24,790 nt of DNA from a virus: positions 1 through 24,790 of the IMG/VR virus record IMGVR_UViG_3300021420_000300; one strand, given 5' to 3'. Both the position numbers and the translations under genes were made by a program. Positions 1 through 5,206 of this stretch are shown here, piece by piece (the first letter of the stretch is position 1; each line of letters starts with the position of its first letter). The notes under the pieces are model-generated. The model was not told where the DNA came from, searched no databases, and saw only the letters and a program-made list of their open reading frames with translations.

Positions 1-12
1 AGGAGACTCCCG

Positions 13-1026
13 ATGCCTGATTCCGAGGAACGTACCGCCCCAATCGCCGAAGAAGTGGAACTCGACATCTTGCCGGTGAACCAGATCGTCAAGCGTCAAC
101 CCGTTCAGGACTTGATGCTCACCGCCGCCTTCGATGTCGATACCGCGCAACGCAGACTCAAAGAACTTCAAGCGTTTGTGCAGATGTACATGCACGAAGG
201 AGAAGACTTTGGCACTATTCCCGGAACACCTAAACCCACTCTCTACAAACCAGGTGCCGACAAACTCTGCGACATCTATGCGCTTGCTGATCGTTACCGC
301 GTCACAAGTCGCACCGAAGACTGGGACCGGAACCTCTTCGATTACGAAGTTGAATGCTCGCTTATATCTAAACGTAGCGGGCAACTGGTGGCCACTGGCT
401 TAGGCTCGTGCAATTCCTTCGAAGGCAAATACCGCTGGCGCGAGCAGCAACGCAAATGCCCGACGTGCGGCAAAGAAGCAATCATCAAAGGCAAAGCCGA
501 GTATGGCGGTGGATTCCTCTGCTGGAAGAAAAAAGACGGCTGTGGCGCGAAGTTCGAAGAGGACGACGATGCCATTACCGGACAACCTGCCGGGAAGGTT
601 CAGAACGAAGACATACCGACGCTCAAAAACACCATTCTCAAAATGGCGAAGAAACGTGCCAAGGTCGATGCCGTTCTGTCCGCTACTAGGTCCTCTGGCC
701 TTTTCACCCAGGACATCGAAGATTGGTCCAGTTCCCCGGATGAAAGCGAAGGCTCGAAACAGGAAGCCAAGCTTGTTGCCGATAAGAAACTCCGGGAAGC
801 CGCCAAGGGACAGGAAGGCGTTAAACTCGTCAAGTGGAAAGAAGGACTTATCGCTATACAGGGCAACGGGTTAGCGATTGTTCGAGCGAACATGACCAAA
901 GGCGAACAAGCCCGATTCCAGTTTAAGCACGACGATCCCGGCAAATGCTGGACGCTGCCGATTGCCGACGCTTTCCCATTCTCCGACCTGTGCAAAAAGT
1001 ACAAGGTCGAGGCTGAATTTCGCTGA
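13..1026 (+). CDS. Phage zinc-ribbon protein, possibly recombination-associated (unnamed family)
   Basis: This is a 337-aa soluble protein. The start is supported by AGGAG at 1-5, seven bases before the ATG. The N-terminal half contains a GTIPGTPKPTLYKPGADKL segment of a type I associate with phage early-region proteins of unknown function. A zinc ribbon is visible in the middle, with C149-x2-C152, C170 and C177. After it comes a basic helix (LKMAKKRAKVDAVLSATRSS) that resembles the end of single-strand-annealing proteins of the Rad52/ERF type, where a KRA-x-VDA-like helix follows the DNA-binding core. That resemblance is by eye, so a recombination role is inference. A ligase gene follows 60 bp downstream, consistent with a DNA-repair or replication arm. 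The protein is clearly coding, but its molecular function is unknown. Confidence 0.85.
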   Translation: MPDSEERTAPIAEEVELDILPVNQIVKRQPVQDLMLTAAFDVDTAQRRLKELQAFVQMYMHEGEDFGTIPGTPKPTLYKPGADKLCDIYALADRYRVTSRTEDWDRNLFDYEVECSLISKRSGQLVATGLGSCNSFEGKYRWREQQRKCPTCGKEAIIKGKAEYGGGFLCWKKKDGCGAKFEEDDDAITGQPAGKVQNEDIPTLKNTILKMAKKRAKVDAVLSATRSSGLFTQDIEDWSSSPDESEGSKQEAKLVADKKLREAAKGQEGVKLVKWKEGLIAIQGNGLAIVRANMTKGEQARFQFKHDDPGKCWTLPIADAFPFSDLCKKYKVEAEFR

Positions 1027-1088
1027 ATAAACACTTCGACGCACCTCTCAGCGCCGCCGCAAAAAGCGAGAGAACCGGGGGAGAATTG

Positions 1089-1721
1089 ATGGAATACGGA
1101 AAAATTGAAACTCTGTACGAGCGTGACGAGCGGACATTCAAGGTCAAAGTTGGCGAACTCAAAAACCGTACGTATTCACTCTTGAAAACGTGGCACTGGA
1201 CCGAAAAGGTCGATGGCACGAATATCCGCTGCATTTGGCGCGAAGGGAAGTTGACTTTTGGCGGAAAAACGGACGCTGCGCAAATTCAGGCTGATCTTGT
1301 CCGATGGCTTTATGAAAACGTCTCCGTCGATAAACTCCGCGCAGCGTTTCCCGAAAAGGATGGCGTTCAGGCGGATGTTGTGATCTATGGCGAGGGTTTT
1401 GGCGCCGGGATTCAAAAGGGCGGTGGCGACTATTCTCCGATCAAAAAACTGGTCATGTTCGACGTCTTGATCGATGGCAAGTGGTGGCTGAATTACGAAA
1501 ACGTGTGCGATGTGGCGTCCAAACTAAATCTCGAAGTTGTCCCGTCCTTCGGGGAGATGACGCTGGAGGACGCTACGGAATTTGTTCGTAAGGGTTTCAA
1601 ATCGAAATGCGCCGTCAAGGTGAACAAAGACGCCGAGGGACTCGTCGGGCGGCCTTTGGAAACTCTCTTCGACAAAAAAGGCCATCGACTCATCACGAAA
1701 CTCAAGACTAAGGATTTTTAG
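1089..1721 (+). CDS. RNA ligase / nucleotidyltransferase-type polynucleotide ligase (T4 Rnl2-like core)
   Basis: This 210-aa protein has the ordered motifs of the covalent nucleotidyltransferase superfamily. Motif I is KVDGTN, with K40 the expected AMP-accepting lysine. Motif III/IIIa is represented by YGEGFG near 100-105 and MFDV at 123-126. Motif IV is EGLVGRP at 183-189, and motif V is TKLK with K204 and K206. Family knowledge: such enzymes seal nicks or broken RNA through a ligase-AMP intermediate. At 210 aa it is little more than the adenylation domain and lacks the extra C-terminal domain of T4 Rnl2 (about 330 aa). A TTG lies in frame at 1086, but the ATG at 1089 is better spaced from GGGGGAG just upstream. 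RNA versus DNA specificity cannot be decided from the sequence. Confidence 0.85.
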   Translation: MEYGKIETLYERDERTFKVKVGELKNRTYSLLKTWHWTEKVDGTNIRCIWREGKLTFGGKTDAAQIQADLVRWLYENVSVDKLRAAFPEKDGVQADVVIYGEGFGAGIQKGGGDYSPIKKLVMFDVLIDGKWWLNYENVCDVASKLNLEVVPSFGEMTLEDATEFVRKGFKSKCAVKVNKDAEGLVGRPLETLFDKKGHRLITKLKTKDF

Positions 1722-1730
1722 ATTTACGGC

Positions 1731-1757
1731 TCACGAATCACGAATCACGAGTCACCC
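1731..1757 (+). repeat. Short tandem repeat, TCACGA units
   Basis: Just downstream of the ligase gene, a 7-base unit TCACGAA occurs twice, followed by TCACGAG and a partial TCACCC. It lies in a 238-bp gap between genes. No hairpin or T-tract terminator is visible there. The role is unknown and it may be simple slippage. Confidence 0.5.
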
Positions 1758-1959
1758 TTCACCAACGCCCGTCCATCGCACGAATACGATGAGCAAATCG
1801 CCTGTCGCGGTATTAAGCGTCGAGGAAGTAGCCAGGGCTGGAAGCGCTCGCTTGATTTGAGTTGGCGGCATTCGTAGCGGTGCCGAATTTCGATCCGCCG
1901 CCCCCGCCTCCGAGACCGGGCTGGATCGGGAATCGGCACCACCGGATGAAAGGAGAAAA

Positions 1960-2220
1960 ATGAAAGTCGGCGATTGGATTATCTTCGAGTACGGGATGAC
2001 CGATGAGTGGCAGCCGGTTCGAATTGCGCCGCGTTCAATTGCCACCAGATGTCCGGAGTGGGTCGATGATGATTTCCCCTGGCCGGAAATGAAAATTGTC
2101 CGAGTTAGACCGCTTTCGGATGCTGCGCCGTGCGGGGCCATCCATCTTGAGATTCACCCGGCAGATGATTTTGAACCGCTCGGATGTGCGATTTGCGAGC
2201 ACAAGGTATTGGCCGACTAG
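1960..2220 (+). CDS. Hypothetical protein, 86 aa
   Basis: The start is set by a strong Shine-Dalgarno sequence, AAAGGAG, six bases before the ATG. The product is a small, Trp-rich acidic protein that opens with MKVGDWIIFEYGMTDEW, a beta-rich pattern common in small phage proteins, and ends with a possible metal site (C-x2-C near GCAICEH). I do not recognise a named family. Upstream, the same frame is open back to an ATG at 1789 except for one TGA at 1858-1860, so an ancestral N-terminal extension may have been lost. The good ribosome site argues that the present product starts at 1960. Confidence 0.7.
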   Translation: MKVGDWIIFEYGMTDEWQPVRIAPRSIATRCPEWVDDDFPWPEMKIVRVRPLSDAAPCGAIHLEIHPADDFEPLGCAICEHKVLAD

Positions 2221-2373
2221 CCGACTCGGGGAAAAGTCCGATATATAAAAACCGATGAACTCCGAGACAAATACTTTTTGCCGAAGCGCCGACTCGGGGG
2301 AAAATCTCTTCGAGGGGGAGGGGAGTCGCGCATGTTCGGCTACCTACTCGACTCGATTCTCGATACGATTCCC

Positions 2374-2381
2374 GAAGAAAA
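2374..2381. repeat. Target-site duplication, left copy (GAAGAAAA)
   Basis: The eight bases directly left of the inserted element are identical to the eight directly right of it (3536-3543). An 8-bp duplication is the usual size for IS1595-type insertions. Joining the flanks at one copy restores the pre-insertion sequence and closes an 18-codon frame that starts at 2332. Confidence 0.85.
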
Positions 2382-2403
2382 GGGAATTATATAGATAACT
2401 CCC
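2382..2403 (+). repeat. Left terminal inverted repeat of the IS1595-like element
   Basis: The 22-bp repeat starts with GGGAATTATATAG and ends with ACTCCC. Compared with the inverted right end it differs at only two positions in the middle. It directly abuts the target duplication. Confidence 0.85.
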
Positions 2404-2471
2404 GCAAGTAAACAAAGGACTTTAAGCGCCGTGTTTGCGTTAAATATCTTTGGGCAAAACGCAAATAGTAG

Positions 2472-2500
2472 TTGACTACCTTACGGGAGTCATGTATATT
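2472..2500 (+). promoter_or_regulatory. Sigma70-type promoter inside the insertion element
   Basis: The -35 box TTGACT (2472-2477) and -10 box TATATT (2495-2500) are separated by 17 bp. Each box matches the bacterial consensus at five of six positions. Transcription would begin near 2507 and run into the coupled small genes of the element. GGAGG at 2509-2513 then precedes the ATG at 2522, giving a very short leader. The promoter also points towards the phage replication genes downstream. Confidence 0.65.
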
Positions 2501-2521
2501 GTGAGCATGGAGGCAATATAC

Positions 2522-2758
2522 ATGCGAGGAATGAAAATCGGAAACGAATACGCACAGCAACTCCGGTCGCGCTACGCCAAGACGCCTAAAGCAGTGCTTG
2601 CGGCTGTAGTTGTGAGCCTGTTGGTTAAGCAATCAGGTAAAGAGGACTTCGATGGTGTGCTGGACGCCTTTGTTCAAGAGTGGGCAATTCTGCATCAGAA
2701 TGGGATAGTTTCCCAAAAGCCTTTGATCTTAAACAAGAATCAGGAACCCAATGCCTAA
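2522..2758 (+). CDS. Small alpha-helical protein of the insertion element, 78 aa
   Basis: The ATG at 2522 is chosen because GGAGG lies eight bases before it and the predicted transcription start is just upstream. The upstream in-frame ATGs have no such site and precede the promoter. The product has YAQQLRSRYAKTPKAVLAAVVVSLL, a helical stretch of a kind I associate with small reading frames travelling with IS1595-type transposases, but I cannot confirm that here. Its stop overlaps the start of the next gene by eight bases, which suggests translational coupling. It might be a regulator or accessory factor of transposition, but the function is unknown. Confidence 0.65.
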   Translation: MRGMKIGNEYAQQLRSRYAKTPKAVLAAVVVSLLVKQSGKEDFDGVLDAFVQEWAILHQNGIVSQKPLILNKNQEPNA

Positions 2759-2936
2759 GCGAGTCTTTGGTGTTTGCCCTGATTGCCAACGATACATCTC
2801 AAAGCGGAAAGGTAAGTTACGAGTTCACTTCCCCACAGACGGGCGTCAAAATAAAAGCACCTTCACTAATCCTATCCCAAGGTCTGCCGACGAGAATTTA
2901 TGTCCGGGTAGCGGGAAGAAAGTAGTGAGCCAATGA
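2751..2936 (+). CDS. Small zinc-finger-like protein of the insertion element, 61 aa
   Basis: The gene overlaps the previous one by eight bases and ends in an ATGA overlap with the transposase gene, so it is part of the element's operon. The protein has two Cys motifs, CPDC at residues 9-12 and CPGSG near the C terminus. This gives a possible partial metal site like the CxGSG knuckles of small mobile-element proteins. The middle is basic, so nucleic-acid binding is plausible. No enzymatic motif is seen and the function is not known. Confidence 0.55.
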   Translation: MPKRVFGVCPDCQRYISKRKGKLRVHFPTDGRQNKSTFTNPIPRSADENLCPGSGKKVVSQ

Positions 2937-3352
2937 GCCGCTCAACGATCAGCACGTTCAAACTCTTTGAACTGTTCCCCGATGAGCCTTCCGCCCGCAA
3001 GTACCTAGAAGGCCGTCTCTGGCCGAATGGCGTTACCTGTCCCGAATGCAAGTCTAAAGAGCGCATCACGACGCGGAAAGATGGCTTCTACCGTTGCAAC
3101 GCTTGCAAACTGGACTTCACGGTCAGGACTAAGACAATCTTTGAGCGTTCACATGTCCCGCTGCATAAGTGGCTATACGCCATGTACTTGCTTGTGACCG
3201 CTCGCAAGGGGATTTCCAGCCTACAACTCGGCAAGGAAATCGGTATCACCCAGAAATCGGCATGGTTCGTACTCCATCGGCTCCGTGAGGCTTGCGGGAC
3301 CAAACTGGAGTTGCTTCAACGGAACGTCTGGATAGTTTCGTCGATGCCGTAG
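2933..3352 (+). pseudogene. IS1595-family transposase, N-terminal part only (DDE domain deleted)
   Basis: The first roughly 135 residues match the pattern of IS1595/ISXO2-type transposases. There is a zinc ribbon, CPEC near 35-38 and CNAC near 54-57, inside a WPNGVTCPEC context. It is followed by the FTVRTKTIFERS and GKEIGITQKSAW-x2-LHRLREA segments that precede the catalytic domain. Full-length members are roughly 270-320 aa and carry the DDE/DDN catalytic residues afterwards. Here the frame breaks just after KLELLQ and stops at 3352. In the next frame, 3319-3390 reads TERLDSFVDAVAGKRLTFER before its stop, which looks like the typical transposase C terminus. The simplest explanation is an internal deletion of several hundred bases that joined the two ends out of frame. 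The product could still bind the element's ends. Confidence 0.8.
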
Positions 3353-3390
3353 CGGGCAAGCGTTTGACATTCGAGAGGCTAACACAGTGA
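3319..3390 (+). pseudogene. Residual 3' end of the deleted transposase gene
   Basis: In the frame one base off from the transposase fragment, 23 codons read TERLDSFVDAVAGKRLTFER and then end in a TGA. The GKRLT(F/Y) ending is a feature I associate with C termini of IS1595-type transposases. The TGA overlaps the GTG of the next small gene as GTGA, just as a functional gene junction would, which supports this being the original 3' end. Confidence 0.5.
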
Positions 3391-3521
3391 AAATCCTAGA
3401 CCAAATCACCGATGTTGTGCTCGCCTATCGCCCGAAAGAAAAGACGAAGGCTGCAAAGCGTAGAATCCGTAGGAATAAGCGGGCGACGAAGCCGAAGGAC
3501 GGACAGAAATCAAGGGAGTGA
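3387..3521 (+). CDS. Small highly basic protein of the insertion element, 44 aa
   Basis: The GTG start overlaps the TGA of the transposase remnant (GTGA). The product begins MKILDQITDVVLAYRPKEKT and continues as a Lys/Arg-rich tail. Its stop codon lies inside the right terminal repeat, so the gene fills the element to its edge. Strong positive charge suggests a nucleic-acid-binding accessory protein. It is too short to assign to a family with confidence. Confidence 0.5.
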   Translation: MKILDQITDVVLAYRPKEKTKAAKRRIRRNKRATKPKDGQKSRE

Positions 3522-3535
3522 ACTATATAATTCCC
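3514..3535 (-). repeat. Right terminal inverted repeat of the IS1595-like element
   Basis: The inverted copy of the left end starts GGGAATTATATAG when read from the right boundary. The stop codon of the last small gene lies within it, and the target duplication follows immediately. Confidence 0.85.
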
Positions 3536-3543
3536 GAAGAAAA
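3536..3543. repeat. Target-site duplication, right copy (GAAGAAAA)
   Basis: This is identical to 2374-2381 and marks the right boundary of the insertion element. Confidence 0.85.
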
Positions 3544-3563
3544 GCCTTGACTCCGAGGACAAA

Positions 3564-4544
3564 GTGAATAGAATGCGCCAAGCAATCTTGAGTATGGGCC
3601 GGGGACTTAGTTTCCCGATCCAGAGGACCGTGGACCGGGCGGTGCCTAGAACATCCCCGGTCCCGCCCTTTCTAGGAGGGCCTACGAATTTTTACCGACG
3701 ATTCCCCGGCGATTATCTCCGAGACACACAGCACCTAACTCTCGCCCAACATGGAATTTTCAATCTGCTTTTAGACACCCTGTACGCCACCGAAAAACCT
3801 ATTCAGTCCAGGGAGGACGCTTACCGAATCACGCGCTCATTCGAAACCCAGTCGGTTTCTGACTGCAACAAAATCATTGATGAATTTTTCACCGAAACTA
3901 GGCATGGAATCACGAATAAAAGGGTCGAGGAAGAGATTGAACGGGCGAATATTAGAGCTAAAGTATCTAGGGAGAATGGTTTACAAGGTGGAAGACCTAA
4001 AACCAACTGGGTTTCTCTTGGGTTAGCTAAACCGAACCTAGAAAAAAGCTCTCCAGACTCCAGACTCCAGACGCCAGATAATGCAAATTCACAGTCAAAA
4101 CCTATTGCCCAAAAACCGGGCGAGAGCGAACTTTTCGGGTTTAAAGTGTTTTGGGATGCGTACCCAAAGCGAGTAGGCAAACCCGCTGCTAGGAGAGCGT
4201 GGCTCTCGAAAGTCAAGGACGATTCCCGCTACCCGGAAGTGATTGCAGGTTTGGAGCAGTGGAAAGCATCCGAGCAGTGGCGAGAGATTCAGTTTGTCCC
4301 ATACCCCGCTACGTTTCTCAATCAACAGCGATGGCAAGATCAAGTTCCCTCTGGAGGAATAAATGGCAAATCTAAGTCCGAGGAACGATCCGAACGCGTC
4401 CGAGCCGCAGCCGAAGCAGTTTTCGGAACTACTGGCCCAATGGGGAGAGCTTTACGCGGCGAATTACGGCAAGGAGCCGACCGTGGAAACATTCCTGACC
4501 TACAAGATAGGCCTCTCCGACTTGGAACCAAAATTCCTTCATAA
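3564..4544 (+). CDS. DUF1376-domain phage replication-initiation-type protein
   Basis: The conserved part begins at about residue 42 with NFYRRFPGDYLRDTQHLTLA and continues through RADEEI-like helices. This is the DUF1376 pattern found at the N terminus of phage replication or primosomal proteins. After a variable linker, residues about 195-262 give FWDAYPKRVGKPAARRAW and end PYPATFLNQQRWQDQ, the C-terminal helicase-loader/DnaD-like region of such proteins. The nominal GTG (3564) or the ATG at 3573 leaves about 40 untypical residues before the domain. Directly before NFYRR there is AGGAGGG at 3674-3680 followed by an ACG codon at 3684, so the real start could be a non-canonical one there. The 3' end overlaps the next gene by 182 nt in another frame. 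Confidence 0.8.
   Translation: MNRMRQAILSMGRGLSFPIQRTVDRAVPRTSPVPPFLGGPTNFYRRFPGDYLRDTQHLTLAQHGIFNLLLDTLYATEKPIQSREDAYRITRSFETQSVSDCNKIIDEFFTETRHGITNKRVEEEIERANIRAKVSRENGLQGGRPKTNWVSLGLAKPNLEKSSPDSRLQTPDNANSQSKPIAQKPGESELFGFKVFWDAYPKRVGKPAARRAWLSKVKDDSRYPEVIAGLEQWKASEQWREIQFVPYPATFLNQQRWQDQVPSGGINGKSKSEERSERVRAAAEAVFGTTGPMGRALRGELRQGADRGNIPDLQDRPLRLGTKIPS
3645..3676 (+). promoter_or_regulatory. Possible translation-control hairpin overlapping a Shine-Dalgarno site
   Basis: CCTAGAA at 3645-3651 and TTCTAGG at 3670-3676 are perfect 7-bp complements around an 18-base loop rich in C and G. The right arm includes the first bases of AGGAGGG (3674-3680), which sits just before the conserved part of the DUF1376 protein. 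Folding would partly hide that site. No experimental support is possible from the sequence alone. Confidence 0.3.
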
Positions 4545-4842
4545 AGCCTTCGAGGAATCCATGCGGACTTCGATCTTTCCTCCGAATGTCGCGCAACTCC
4601 GTGAATCGTATGCCATTATCTACGACCGCGAGACGAAACACTACTTCGAAGGGCCGGAACCTATCGAGGAACCGTCGAAAAGTGATAAACAAATCCTTGC
4701 CGATTTGATGAAGGATTTTTGGAGTGAACATGATAAAAAACCGTCCGAAGCGATGCCGGGTATGCGCTGGTCCCCGAATCATGGGTGGCTTGCCCGCCAA
4801 AAGTCCTTGGATTTGGAAGAAATCGAAAATAGAGTCAAATGA
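4363..4842 (+). CDS. Helicase-loader-like phage replication protein
   Basis: The ATG is preceded by GGAGG with a five-base spacer, a clear ribosome site. The start lies inside the 3' end of the DUF1376 gene, in the +1 frame. The 159-aa product contains FSELLAQWGELYAANYGKEP followed by a helical segment ending IFPPNVAQLRES. This is the pattern of small phage replication proteins in which an all-helical domain is followed by a 'FP(s/p)xxxLR' turn, as in G39P-like helicase loaders. Its position directly after a DUF1376 protein fits a helicase-recruitment role, which is inference. After the stop at 4840-4842, a protein-like frame continues at +1 (to 5005), so the gene may have a longer frameshift product. 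Confidence 0.7.
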   Translation: MANLSPRNDPNASEPQPKQFSELLAQWGELYAANYGKEPTVETFLTYKIGLSDLEPKFLHKAFEESMRTSIFPPNVAQLRESYAIIYDRETKHYFEGPEPIEEPSKSDKQILADLMKDFWSEHDKKPSEAMPGMRWSPNHGWLARQKSLDLEEIENRVK

Positions 4843-5005
4843 TGATTTATGCGAGTTAATCAGACGCGAAGAACGCTCTGGCCCCGTGGCCGCAGCCGTC
4901 GAGTACTCGTTAAACCGGGTCGGAGGAATAAACACTCGAAGGCTCCTGAAGGCGTGGCGAGTTTTCAGCCGGTCGAGCGGAGGTGCCTCTGCGGGGCGCT
5001 CCTAA
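4781..5005 (+). CDS. Possible overlapping or frameshift-extension reading frame
   Basis: Between about 4841 and 4965 this frame reads DDLCELIRREERSGPVAAA followed by EYSLNRVGGI. That looks like real protein, whereas the competing frame over the same bases is arginine-rich and shadow-like. No well-placed start codon with a ribosome site is seen. The frame could be entered from the ATG at 4781, by reinitiation, or by a +1 slip at the AAA-TGA end of the preceding gene. The product and function are unknown. Confidence 0.35.
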   Translation: MGGLPAKSPWIWKKSKIESNDDLCELIRREERSGPVAAAVEYSLNRVGGINTRRLLKAWRVFSRSSGGASAGRS

Positions 5006-5079
5006 TCGCGGCGTTTGTGCCTTTTACCTGTCCTCGATGCAAATTGCTCTGGCGAGAGGTGCCGAATGCCAAAACTTGA
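4849..5079 (+). CDS. Small zinc-ribbon protein; start uncertain
   Basis: The convincing part is the C-terminal 40 residues, RRCLCGALLIAAFVPFTCPRC followed by KLLWREV, with a CxC and a CPRC pair likely to hold one zinc ion. The upstream 35 residues from the ATG at 4849 are arginine-rich and look like a shadow of the other frame, so a GTG at 4954 (41-aa product) is a good alternative start. Short CPRC proteins in phages include translational or DNA-binding regulators such as Com, but no specific match is claimed. The 3' end overlaps the next gene's start by 14 bases. Confidence 0.5.
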   Translation: MRVNQTRRTLWPRGRSRRVLVKPGRRNKHSKAPEGVASFQPVERRCLCGALLIAAFVPFTCPRCKLLWREVPNAKT

Positions 5080-5206
5080 ACGGCTGTGTGAGTGTGGGCA
5101 CCCTCGAACGAAACATCACAAAGATCGGGACTGTCTCGTTTTGGTGGACCAAAAGCGACCTAAGTACTGCAAATGCTATCTGTTTCGAGAGGTAAAATCG
5201 GCATGA
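5066..5206 (+). CDS. Small Cys/His-rich protein, 46 aa
   Basis: The product starts MPKLERLCECGHPRTKHHK. It shows CxCGH, a KHH stretch, a single Cys and a final CKCYLF, the arrangement of tiny phage metal-binding proteins of the 'CxCGHxxxxH...CxCxxF' type. The ATG at 5066 is preferred because it overlaps the previous gene's end and GAGAGGTG lies before it; upstream in-frame sequence is a shadow. It ends in ATGA, overlapping the next start at 5203. The function is unknown. A related pattern recurs in the 10903 gene. Confidence 0.65.
   Translation: MPKLERLCECGHPRTKHHKDRDCLVLVDQKRPKYCKCYLFREVKSA

Larger units (their letters stand above)
2382..3535 (+). mobile_element. Non-autonomous IS1595-like insertion element, 1154 bp
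   Basis: The ends are 22-bp terminal inverted repeats at 2382-2403 and 3514-3535. Reading inward, both begin GGGAATTATATAG and end ACTCCC, with 20 of 22 positions matching. They are flanked by an 8-bp direct duplication, GAAGAAAA. Inside are a sigma70-type promoter and four overlapping or nearly overlapping small genes, the third of which is an N-terminal IS1595-like transposase fragment. The DDE catalytic region is missing, so movement would need a transposase supplied in trans. The intact duplication and well-preserved ends suggest a fairly recent insertion. It lies 28 bp upstream of the DUF1376 replication gene's nominal start and could change that gene's expression. Confidence 0.85.

Noticed and set aside
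600-1034. 144-aa minus-strand open frame opposite the first gene
   Set aside because: Ser/Leu-rich with no ribosome site. The + strand zinc-ribbon gene explains the region.
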